Shown here: piece by piece, positions 28,918 through 36,478 of the stretch | How the letters are laid out: every line of letters begins with the position of its first letter | Position numbering within the stretch: position 1 is the stretch's first letter | Assembly (NCBI GenBank): GCA_947589515.1 | Contig: CANQBE010000008.1 | Span: forward strand, 1 to 36,478 | Reading direction: 5' to 3' | Origin: an uncultured Bacilli bacterium | GTDB lineage: Bacteria; Bacillota_I; Bacilli_A; RF39; UBA660 | Length of the DNA stretch: 36,478 nt | Notes under the pieces: generated by a model | Database searches by the model: none | Seen by the model: only the letters and a program-made list of their open reading frames with translations | What the model was told of the DNA's origin: nothing | Program-made: the position numbers and the translations under genes

Positions 28918-29757
28918 TTAATGATTGATATGGTATTCTTTATAAACAACTGATTTTGGAATATCTCTTTCAACTGCTACTTTTTTAATGGCTTCTTTTT
29001 CATTCATACCATCTTCTAAGTATAATTGAACGTGTTCTAAAATGGTCATGCTCGAATAATCTTCTTGCACTAAGTTACCTTCTACCACAACAACCATTTC
29101 TCCCTTTAATGTATCAGAAACTTCTAACACTTCCGTAACAGTACCACGAATGACTTCTTCATATTTTTTACTAATTTCTCTACACAAAGCAATCTTTCGA
29201 TTACCAAATACTTGTAGTAAAGATTTTAGCATTTCTGAAATTCTATGTGGAGCTTCATACAAAATGATAGTATAAGGTAATTTTTTTAAAGTTTCAAGTT
29301 CTTTTATTCTTTTTGAATCTTTACTATTTAAAAATCCATAAAATAAAAATGGCGCTGGACGAATTCCTGACATCGTTAGAGCCGGAACAAAAGCAGTTGG
29401 TCCAGGTAAACTAATAACATTAAAACCATTTTTACTAATGAATTCTACTATTTTATAACCTGGATCACTAATAATAGGAGTTCCTCTATCTGTAACAAGC
29501 CCAATATTAAATCCTTCTTGTAATTTAGAAAGAACCATTTCTTTCAAACTATCTTCATTATGATCATCGGAATGAATTAATTTCTTCTTAATATCTAATT
29601 TATGAAGCAATTCTGATGTTACTCTAGTATCTTCACAAAGTAAAAAATCTACCATTTTTAAAGTATTAATACTACGCAATGTAATATCTTCCATATTTCC
29701 AACTGGAGTAGGTATTAAATACAAACTCGGACTATTATCATAACTTTTTTGACTCAT
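28918..29757 (-). CDS. rsmI: 16S rRNA 2'-O-methyltransferase RsmI
   Basis: LYLIPTPVGNMEDITLRSINTLK, LCEDTRVTSELL, VTDRGTPIISDPGYK, YEAPHRI. Confidence 0.97.
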   Translation of the reverse strand: MSQKSYDNSPSLYLIPTPVGNMEDITLRSINTLKMVDFLLCEDTRVTSELLHKLDIKKKLIHSDDHNEDSLKEMVLSKLQEGFNIGLVTDRGTPIISDPGYKIVEFISKNGFNVISLPGPTAFVPALTMSGIRPAPFLFYGFLNSKDSKRIKELETLKKLPYTIILYEAPHRISEMLKSLLQVFGNRKIALCREISKKYEEVIRGTVTEVLEVSDTLKGEMVVVVEGNLVQEDYSSMTILEHVQLYLEDGMNEKEAIKKVAVERDIPKSVVYKEYHINH

Positions 29758-29790
29758 ATTAACACCTCCACAATTTCATAATATATGAAT

Positions 29791-30132
29791 TTAATAAAAT
29801 GTCTTCTCATCTATTAATGGAATAATATCTATAGCAGGTTCTTCATATGGATGAACTTTTCTAAGTTCTGATATTACTTTTTTTACCAATTTAATATCAC
29901 ATACAACTTCTAATTTTTCTTCTTCCACAAATTCTAATTGATTATTAGTTCCGATATAGGGATTTGCATTATCATTAGGTAAAAAAGTACCAATTGATTT
30001 TGTAGTAGTTGAACAAAAAGAATAATTGCCAATGATTCCAGCACCAGCTTTGCACATAGCATTCCTAACCTCATCCTCATTTTTTAAAGGAACAGTTACA
30101 AATATTTTTACTTGATCAATGTTTATATTCAT
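29791..30132 (-). CDS. Standalone NIF3/YqfO insertion-domain-like protein
   Basis: KIFVTVPLKNEDEVRNAMCKAGAGIIGNYSFCSTTTKSIGTFLPNDNANPYIG...HPYEEPAIDIIPL. Confidence 0.75.
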   Translation of the reverse strand: MNINIDQVKIFVTVPLKNEDEVRNAMCKAGAGIIGNYSFCSTTTKSIGTFLPNDNANPYIGTNNQLEFVEEEKLEVVCDIKLVKKVISELRKVHPYEEPAIDIIPLIDEKTFY

Positions 30133-30144
30133 ATTAAAATTCTC

Positions 30145-30882
30145 CTATTCAAACATTTTTAAAACTTCTTTCGTATAGTTTCCATCTTCATAATGAACAT
30201 AAAGTGGTGATAATACTTTTAATCCTACATTTCCATTTTTTCTTCCTTCAATTAAAATCATATTAGATTCTGACCCTACTTTGGGATAAATGAATCGTAA
30301 TTTTTTAATTTCCAATCCATATTTTTCAAATAATTGAATAATTTCTATTAAGCGATCTGTACGATGTACCATAGCAAGAACACCATTATTTTTTAAAAGA
30401 TATCTTGATAAAGAAATGATTTCTTCCAAAGTAATCATCTTTTCATGACGAGCAATAATTTTATGAATATCATCATTTAATTGACTAGTTTCTAAATATT
30501 TAAAATAAGGTGGATTACAAGTAATTACATCGATACTATCACTGGAATAATAATCTTTCAATTGTTTCATATCCAAATGAAGTAAAGTAATTTGATTTTC
30601 CAAATGATTGTATTCAACGCTTTTCTTTGCTAAATCATAACTATCTTTTTGAATTTCAACACCTATAATTTTTGCTTTTGTTTTTGTTGATAAAATCAAA
30701 GGAATTGGTGCATTACCACATCCTAAATCAATAATAGTTTCAATATTTTTATTAAGAGTTACAAAATTAGGTAGTAAGATAGAATCTAAAGAGAAAGTAA
30801 ACCATTCTTTATTTTGAAAGATTTTTAGATTTTTATATCCTACTAAATCATTTAAAACTTCCATTTTAAACTTCAACCTCAA
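30145..30882 (-). CDS. tRNA1(Val) (adenine-N6)-methyltransferase-like (YabB/TrmN6 family)
   Basis: IIDLGCGNAPIPLIL SAM motif, DVITCNPPYFKY (NPPY), synteny with yaaT and rsmI. Confidence 0.9.
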   Translation of the reverse strand: MRLKFKMEVLNDLVGYKNLKIFQNKEWFTFSLDSILLPNFVTLNKNIETIIDLGCGNAPIPLILSTKTKAKIIGVEIQKDSYDLAKKSVEYNHLENQITLLHLDMKQLKDYYSSDSIDVITCNPPYFKYLETSQLNDDIHKIIARHEKMITLEEIISLSRYLLKNNGVLAMVHRTDRLIEIIQLFEKYGLEIKKLRFIYPKVGSESNMILIEGRKNGNVGLKVLSPLYVHYEDGNYTKEVLKMFE

Positions 30883-31669
30883 TTAATGTTTTATTTTTAG
30901 TTTCTAACGTTACTGTTCTTTTTAACAAATTTAAAGAAACGACCTTACCTTCTGTATCATCTTTTTTATAAGTTTGTCCAATAGCTGGCATATCTTTTTT
31001 CATTTCGGTATAAATTTCGTCTTCATAATTTAAGCAACATAAAAGTCTACCGCAAATACCATTAATTTTTGTAGGATTTAATGCAAGCATTTGATTTTTA
31101 GCCATATTAATAGATACACTATTAAAATCCGTTAAAAAAGTGCTACAACATAAAAATCTACCACAAGGACCAAGTCCACCTATTTCTTTTGCTTTATCGC
31201 GAACACCAATTTGGCGAAGTTCGATACGAGTACGATAAATTTGAGCTAATTTTTTGGCTAATTCTCTAAAATCAATACGGCTATCCGCTAAAAAATTAAA
31301 TAATAACTGATTTCGATCAAATGTATATTGAGCATCAATAATGCGCATATTTAATTTTAAATCTTCAGAAATCATTCTTGCTTTAATTAAAGCTTCTTCA
31401 GCATTTTTTCTATTTTTTTCATATTGTTTATGATCCTCTTTAGTAGCAATTCTGATCACATTTTTTAAAGTCAATCCAATATCTTCATCTTCTACATCAT
31501 AAGGAGGTAAGATAACTTGTCCAAATTGTAATCCTTTATCCGTTTCGACAATAACAGAATCATTTTTCTTTAAATCAAGTTGATTAGTAGAAAAAAGATA
31601 AGTTTTACTTTTACCATTTAAAACAATCCCAACTACTTTATTCATGACATCCACCTCCCGAAAATTCAA
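30866..31669 (-). CDS. yaaT: PSP1 domain protein YaaT/RicT
   Basis: RTRIELRQIGVRDKAKEIGGLGPCGRFLCCSTFL, KINGICGRLLCCLNYE. Confidence 0.95.
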   Translation of the reverse strand: MNFREVDVMNKVVGIVLNGKSKTYLFSTNQLDLKKNDSVIVETDKGLQFGQVILPPYDVEDEDIGLTLKNVIRIATKEDHKQYEKNRKNAEEALIKARMISEDLKLNMRIIDAQYTFDRNQLLFNFLADSRIDFRELAKKLAQIYRTRIELRQIGVRDKAKEIGGLGPCGRFLCCSTFLTDFNSVSINMAKNQMLALNPTKINGICGRLLCCLNYEDEIYTEMKKDMPAIGQTYKKDDTEGKVVSLNLLKRTVTLETKNKTLIEVEV

Positions 31670-32537
31670 TAATAAATTGATCCAACATCATATTCATATT
31701 TAAATTATAATTTAAATTTTGAATAGTAGAAAATAATACTTGTAATTTTAAAATCACCTGAGAAATCCTATTTTTTGAAACAATAAGATGAAGAATATCT
31801 CCATAATCAGTATACACCACATTTTGCATTTTGCGAATTGCAGATTCATAAATATCTATCATTTCTGTAAAAATAGTATTCCAAAAATCCTTATTATGAT
31901 AATCATTTTCTAAAGTAATAGGAAGATAAGCAATCGCCATATTTTCTTTTTCTTCCAATACTTGAATAATTTTAACTAACAACTCAAAATCTGAAAATTT
32001 TCTTTGTATTTGTTGATTTACCAAAGAATAAACTTGACACCTACTTCTAATAGTCTCCAATACTTGATATCGATTGGCTACCTCTAAAATAGCTATAATA
32101 TTTCCTTCAGGTTCTTCCAAAAACTTTAATAAGGAATTAGCAGATTGTTTATTTAATTTATCGGCCTGTTTAATCCAATAAACTCTAGGATTATTTTGTA
32201 AAGATGTCGTTTTAAATTTTTCTTTCATTTCCAAAATTTGTTCTTTTTTTATCCACATTCCATCAGGCTCTATAATGATAAAATCAGATAAGGCATTTTT
32301 ATCAATCAGATGACAAATATTACATTTTCCACAATTCTGAGAAGAAAACAAATGTTTTTCACATAATAACATTTTAGCAAAAGAAAGAATTAAATCATCC
32401 TTTTCTGAATAATCATTTGTTTCTATTAAATATGCATGACTTATTTTTTTATTTTGAATACTATGAGTAATTTCATCATAAAATAAAGGCTGCTTGTCCT
32501 TATATACTTCTAACATATTTTTCACCTCAAAATGCAA
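31638..32537 (-). CDS. holB: DNA polymerase III delta' subunit
   Basis: HAYLIETND, CGKCNICHLI, NSLLKFLEEPEG, RSRCQVY. Confidence 0.93.
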   Translation of the reverse strand: MHFEVKNMLEVYKDKQPLFYDEITHSIQNKKISHAYLIETNDYSEKDDLILSFAKMLLCEKHLFSSQNCGKCNICHLIDKNALSDFIIIEPDGMWIKKEQILEMKEKFKTTSLQNNPRVYWIKQADKLNKQSANSLLKFLEEPEGNIIAILEVANRYQVLETIRSRCQVYSLVNQQIQRKFSDFELLVKIIQVLEEKENMAIAYLPITLENDYHNKDFWNTIFTEMIDIYESAIRKMQNVVYTDYGDILHLIVSKNRISQVILKLQVLFSTIQNLNYNLNMNMMLDQFIIEFSGGGCHE

Positions 32538-32721
32538 TAACCAATAATAAGACTAATGAAAGTAAAGCGGGAAATCCCAAAAAGGTAATTAGTGAAATAG
32601 TAATAATATTAATAGGAATTACTAAACTAAAATTACTACCAATTGTATTAAATCCATACAAAATCACAAAACTTAAAAGAACTTTTTTTAACAATTCAAG
32701 TATTTTTTTCATTTCTATCAC
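32527..32721 (-). CDS. bofA: Pro-sigmaK processing inhibitor BofA-like
   Basis: Small hydrophobic protein NFSLVIPINIITISLITFLGFPALLSLVLLL at the canonical recR-bofA position. Confidence 0.75.
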   Translation of the reverse strand: MIEMKKILELLKKVLLSFVILYGFNTIGSNFSLVIPINIITISLITFLGFPALLSLVLLLVIAF

Positions 32722-32750
32722 CTATTAAAAAATATGAAGATAGAAAAGTT

Positions 32751-33347
32751 TTATTCTACATCTTTTCTGTCCAATAAAGCACGTTCTAAAGTCATAGCAT
32801 CGATATATTCCATATCAGCACCAATTGGAATTCCACTAGCTATTTTAGTAATAGAAAGCTTCATATCACCTAAAATGCGCTTAATATATAAAGAAGTTGT
32901 TTCACCTTCAATACTAGGCTTGAATGCCAAAATAATTTCCTTATAATTTTCTTTTTTCACACGATCAATTAATTTTTCTAATTCAATATCTTCTGGATTC
33001 ACACCATCTAATGGTGAAATGAGTCCCTTCAAAACATGGTATTTTCCTTGAAAAAGTCCTAAATTTTCAAATAAAAATACAGATTTAGGATCTTCTACAA
33101 CACATAAAACATCAGTATTTCGAGATTTATCACTGCATATTTTACAGACATCTAAATCAGTTAATCCATTACAGATTGGACATCTATGAATAGAAGATTT
33201 TACTTTAGAAAGACTATCAGAAAAATCAGCTACTCTTTCGTCATCCATATTCATAATAGAAAATGCTAATCGTTCTGCTGTTTTTTCTCCAATACCAGGA
33301 AGATATTTAAAACAATCAATTAATTTTTGTAAACTACTAGGATACAT
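32751..33347 (-). CDS. recR: Recombination protein RecR
   Basis: LIDCFKYLPGIGEKTAERLAF, CxxC...CxxC zinc finger, TOPRIM VVEDPKSVFLFE, GIPIGADMEYIDAMTLERAL. Confidence 0.98.
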   Translation of the reverse strand: MYPSSLQKLIDCFKYLPGIGEKTAERLAFSIMNMDDERVADFSDSLSKVKSSIHRCPICNGLTDLDVCKICSDKSRNTDVLCVVEDPKSVFLFENLGLFQGKYHVLKGLISPLDGVNPEDIELEKLIDRVKKENYKEIILAFKPSIEGETTSLYIKRILGDMKLSITKIASGIPIGADMEYIDAMTLERALLDRKDVE

Positions 33348-33355
33348 AGAAACAC

Positions 33356-33655
33356 CTAAAATAATCCACCAGGCATCATACTGCTAAATTTACCCATTTT
33401 TTGTTCGGTAATTTTATCAATTTGATTCATGGCATCATTTAATGCAACGACAATCATATCTTCAATCATTTCTTTATCATCACTTGTAATATTATCATTA
33501 TCAATGGTAACCTTAACTACTTCTTTTGTACCTTTTACCTCAACTTTTACAAAAGAACTAGTGCCGATAAAAGTCATGTGATCAATTTCTTCTTTTGCTT
33601 TCATCATATCTTTTTGTAAACTTTGTGCTTGTTTCATTAATGCTTGTAAATTCAT
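33356..33655 (-). CDS. ybaB: YbaB/EbfC nucleoid-associated protein
   Basis: LMKQAQSLQKDMMKAKEEI, VKGTKEVVKVTID, MGKFSSMMPGGLF. Confidence 0.95.
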   Translation of the reverse strand: MNLQALMKQAQSLQKDMMKAKEEIDHMTFIGTSSFVKVEVKGTKEVVKVTIDNDNITSDDKEMIEDMIVVALNDAMNQIDKITEQKMGKFSSMMPGGLF

Positions 33656-33670
33656 AATTATTCCTCTTTT

Positions 33671-35326
33671 CTAATTAAATGTTATCATATCTGCTCCAAA
33701 TAATTCTATTGCTTCAGAAGTAATAGAATCGTCTGAAACTTTCTCATGATTATCTATATAACCTGTATTAATTTCATCAACAGGAATATATTCATACTTT
33801 ATATTTTGATTTTTATTAGAAATAAATTGTTCTCTTTCATGTTGCCATTCATCATTTGTAAGCAAAGCAATATCATAATGTTTACCATATATTTTTTCTA
33901 ATAATTTTTCTATCTTATCAATTAAATGAATTCCACGGTTAACCATAGACTCATAAGCAAAGGATAAAATAACTTCTCCAATACCAACAGCGCATATTTT
34001 ACCATCAGAAATATAACATGCTGTAGCACCATATTCACTATCTAAAGCATAATCATTTAATTGACTCCATTTATTTTCAAATTCTTTTTTAGCATTTTTA
34101 TCAGCTCGAGCAAAGCAGTTATTAACAATTTGTTTATTTTTAGTTTTAAATTTTGTATCATCAAAAGAAGATTTATTTTCTGAAATTATTTCCCGGGAAA
34201 TAATTTTATCATCGTTAACAACTGATTGTGTTACTTTTTTTTCTTCATCTAAATTAATTGAACTATTGATTTTATTGATTTCTTTACTAGAATGATAGTT
34301 ATTAACAAAAGAAAGAATTGTAATTTCAAATATTGTCTTAATATTGGAAGAAAAATTAATATTTTTAAGTAAATTACTAATATTAGAAGAAAAAGCTAAT
34401 AAAAAATCAACATCATAATCACTTTTATTTTCTATATAATAAGTAATACACATTTTCTTACATAATTCTAATAAATTTTGTATAAACAAAATCAAATCTT
34501 TTCCTTTATCATATATTAGATCAATAAATTGAATAATATTTGGAATATTTTTATTAAATACATAATCTAAAAATTTTTTCTGTTCTTCTATAGAAACAAT
34601 TCCATTTACCTTTTCAAAATCTTCAAGACTAATATTAGAATTTGAATAAGCATTCAATTTATCTAACATTCCAATAGCATCTCTTAAACCACCATCAGAT
34701 AATTGAGCAATATTTTCTAAAACTTTTTTATCAACAATAATTTTTTCCTTTTTGCATATATATTCAAGCCTTTTAATAATATCTTCATTTTGAATTCTAT
34801 GAAATTCAAAGCATTGGCATCTAGAAACTATAGTACTCGGAACTTTATGCAAATCAGTAGTAGCAAGAATAAAAATAATATGTTCAGGAGGTTCTTCTAA
34901 AGTTTTCAACAATGCGTTAAAAGCACCGATAGATAACATATGAACTTCATCAATAATATATACTTTATACTTTAATTGATTAGGTACTAAATTAATTTTA
35001 CTTTTAATTTCACGGATTTCATCAACACCATTATTAGATGCAGCATCAATTTCAATAATATCGGCATTAAATCCACTATTAATGGAAAGACAATTTTCAC
35101 ATTTTTCACAAGAATCACCATCATGTGGATTTAAACAATTAACAGCCTTCGCCAATAATTTAGCAATTGTTGTTTTTCCTATACCACGAGGACCTGAAAA
35201 CATATATGCATGACATACTTTATGATTTTGAATAGCATTTTTTAATATTTTAGTAACAATATCTTGGCCCATTACATCTTCCAATGTAGATGGTCTATAT
35301 TTTCTGTATAAAGCTTGATAAGACAT
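33671..35326 (-). CDS. dnaX: DNA polymerase III subunit gamma/tau
   Basis: MSYQALYRKYRPSTLEDVMGQ, FSGPRGIGKTTIAK, YIIDEVHMLSIGAFNALLKTLEEPPEHIIFILATT. Confidence 0.98.
   Translation of the reverse strand: MSYQALYRKYRPSTLEDVMGQDIVTKILKNAIQNHKVCHAYMFSGPRGIGKTTIAKLLAKAVNCLNPHDGDSCEKCENCLSINSGFNADIIEIDAASNNGVDEIREIKSKINLVPNQLKYKVYIIDEVHMLSIGAFNALLKTLEEPPEHIIFILATTDLHKVPSTIVSRCQCFEFHRIQNEDIIKRLEYICKKEKIIVDKKVLENIAQLSDGGLRDAIGMLDKLNAYSNSNISLEDFEKVNGIVSIEEQKKFLDYVFNKNIPNIIQFIDLIYDKGKDLILFIQNLLELCKKMCITYYIENKSDYDVDFLLAFSSNISNLLKNINFSSNIKTIFEITILSFVNNYHSSKEINKINSSINLDEEKKVTQSVVNDDKIISREIISENKSSFDDTKFKTKNKQIVNNCFARADKNAKKEFENKWSQLNDYALDSEYGATACYISDGKICAVGIGEVILSFAYESMVNRGIHLIDKIEKLLEKIYGKHYDIALLTNDEWQHEREQFISNKNQNIKYEYIPVDEINTGYIDNHEKVSDDSITSEAIELFGADMITFN
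34188..34201. other. Noc-binding-site-like palindrome ATTTCCCGGGAAAT inside dnaX
   Basis: AAATTATTTCCCGGGAAATAATTT (34183-34206), encoding KIISREIIS in DnaX. Confidence 0.8.
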
Positions 35327-35387
35327 AATACACCTCCAAAATATATCTATATTATAACATTAAAAAAGTAATAATTATAATCAATTA

Positions 35388-35834
35388 TTACCTTTTTTTT
35401 AGAAAAAATTTTTTTAACAATTGGGTACAATCTTTTTCTAAAACTTTTTCAACAATTTCAACAGGATTTCCATAATTTTTATCATTCAAAATAGATTTAA
35501 TAACTTGCTGATCAGCATACTTTGGAATAGTTCCATATACAATTTTAGAAATTCTAGACTGATTAATAGCACTAGCACACATTGGACAAGGAAACATAGT
35601 AACATAAATAGTGCAATCTAATAAACGCCAATTTTTTAATTTTTTACTTGCTTTTTCAATTGCTATCAATTCTGCATGTTTACAAGCATTATTCTTAGTT
35701 TCTTTTAAATTATAGGCTCTAGATATAATTTTATCATTTTTAACGATAACTGCTCCGATTGGAACTTCGCCTTTATCATAAGCCTTATTTGCCTCTTTTA
35801 ACGCTTCATTCATATAAAATAAATCATTATTCAT
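35388..35834 (-). CDS. tadA: tRNA-specific adenosine deaminase TadA
   Basis: YMNEALKEANKAYDKGEVPIGAVIV, HAELIAIEKA, FPCPMCASAI. Confidence 0.97.
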   Translation of the reverse strand: MNNDLFYMNEALKEANKAYDKGEVPIGAVIVKNDKIISRAYNLKETKNNACKHAELIAIEKASKKLKNWRLLDCTIYVTMFPCPMCASAINQSRISKIVYGTIPKYADQQVIKSILNDKNYGNPVEIVEKVLEKDCTQLLKKFFLKKR

Positions 35835-35857
35835 ATAATCTAATCACCTACAAAAAA

Positions 35858-35936
35858 AAGTGCACATAAATATTAAAATGTTAAGGCTGCTATTTTCCAA
35901 TCCTGACCTGATTCCATCAATATTTATTGCACGTAT
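35858..35936 (-). ncRNA. ffs: Small bacterial SRP RNA (4.5S-like)
   Basis: Minus strand GTGCAATAAATATTGATGGAATCAGGTCAGGATTGGAAAATAGCAGCCTTAACATTTTAATATTTATGTGCACTTTTTTTT: conserved GGTCAGG...GCAGCC core, closing stem, T-tract; located between tadA and dnaX-type genes. Confidence 0.9.
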
Positions 35937-35978
35937 AATATACTAATATAAAAATTTAAAAAATACAACTTTTTTTAA

Positions 35979-35994
35979 TGTTTCACGTGAAACA
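35979..35994. other. parS: parS site 1
   Basis: Exact TGTTTCACGTGAAACA. Confidence 0.97.
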
Positions 35995-36098
35995 TAATTT
36001 ATTAAATAAGATATAGATTTTATTTTAAATATAATTTAATTATATTTTCATTTAAATTTTAATATAGTTAACTAATAAAAATAAAACAAATTAGATAA

Positions 36099-36114
36099 TG
36101 TTTCACGTGAAACA
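36099..36114. other. parS: parS site 2
   Basis: Exact TGTTTCACGTGAAACA. Confidence 0.97.
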
Positions 36115-36220
36115 TTACCTATTAGACAAGTTATAATTATATTTTAAATATAATTTAACTATATTTTATATAAAATTTTATATAATTAATCAATAAATAA
36201 AATTAAAATCAGTTAAACAA

Positions 36221-36236
36221 TGTTTCACGTGAAACA
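36221..36236. other. parS: parS site 3
   Basis: Exact TGTTTCACGTGAAACA. Confidence 0.97.
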
Positions 36237-36328
36237 TTGTAATAAGATTTTAAATTTACTAAAAGGTATACTAATTGCATTTTAAAAACATAATTATAGA
36301 ATAATTATAAATAATATTTAAACAAATT

Positions 36329-36342
36329 ATTTCCCGGGAAAT
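36329..36342. other. Noc-binding-site-like palindrome ATTTCCCGGGAAAT within the parS array
   Basis: AAATTATTTCCCGGGAAATAATTT (36324-36347). Confidence 0.85.
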
Positions 36343-36353
36343 AATTTTTATTA

Positions 36354-36369
36354 TGTTTCACGTGAAACA
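36354..36369. other. parS: parS site 4
   Basis: Exact TGTTTCACGTGAAACA. Confidence 0.97.
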
Positions 36370-36375
36370 TAATAA

Positions 36376-36401
36376 AAAGTGTACCTATTCAGATACACTT
36401 T
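36376..36401 (-). terminator. Hairpin/terminator at the right border of the parS array
   Basis: Minus strand AAAGTGTATctgaataggTACACTTTTTATT. Confidence 0.6.
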
Positions 36402-36412
36402 GGTTCTATAAT

Positions 36413-36450
36413 AAATAGTGTTGGTGAATAAAAATCACTAACACTATTTT
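36413..36450. terminator. Strong, probably bidirectional terminator
   Basis: ATAGTGTTGGTGA-ataaaaa-TCACTAACACTATTTTTT; 13-bp stem with one G-U. Confidence 0.75.
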
Positions 36451-36478
36451 TTAGTTCATAAAACAGAGTCATTATCAG

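Noticed and set aside
19066-32257. Perfect DnaA boxes TTATCCACA at 19066-19074 (tatD) and 32249-32257 (holB)
   Set aside because: Isolated single copies in coding sequence, no cluster or unwinding element; not evidence of oriC here.
32734-32946. 70-aa plus-strand ORF overlapping recR
   Set aside because: Antisense of recR.
35940-36478. Possible oriC in the AT-rich parS region
   Set aside because: No DnaA-box cluster was seen; parS density only shows ori proximity.

Overview
AT-rich, low-GC Bacillota-type chromosomal segment, almost entirely minus strand, close to the replication origin. The conserved backbone is tadA - SRP RNA - dnaX - ybaB - recR - bofA - holB - yaaT - trmN6-like - NIF3-insert-like - rsmI - pth - mfd (one plus-strand membrane glycosyltransferase sits before mfd) - spoVT - [T-box] dut - metG - tatD - 3D-domain protein - (SipW/TasA-like cluster) - rsmA - (TasA-like and TasA-sortase fusion) - yabG - veg - spoVG - (two tandem LRR-like paralogs) - yabP - yabQ - divIC - tilS - ftsH - partial IS1182-family transposase. 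The sporulation genes yabG, yabP, yabQ, spoVT and bofA suggest an endospore former or a descendant of one. Main observations: (1) four perfect parS sites (TGTTTCACGTGAAACA) in a ~400-bp noncoding array, plus three long identical palindromes containing ATTTCCCGGGAAAT, the Bacillus Noc-binding site, one of them inside dnaX and one 11 bp from a parS; (2) a TasA/SipW-like surface-fibre locus wrapped around rsmA, including a protein that fuses a TasA-like domain to a class D-like sortase; (3) a duplicated pair of tail-anchored LRR-like proteins whose 182-aa length difference is accounted for exactly by a 56-codon deletion between 8-bp direct repeats (removing a GTGWC motif segment) plus loss or gain of six 21-aa repeats. 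All calls are by eye, with no database search.
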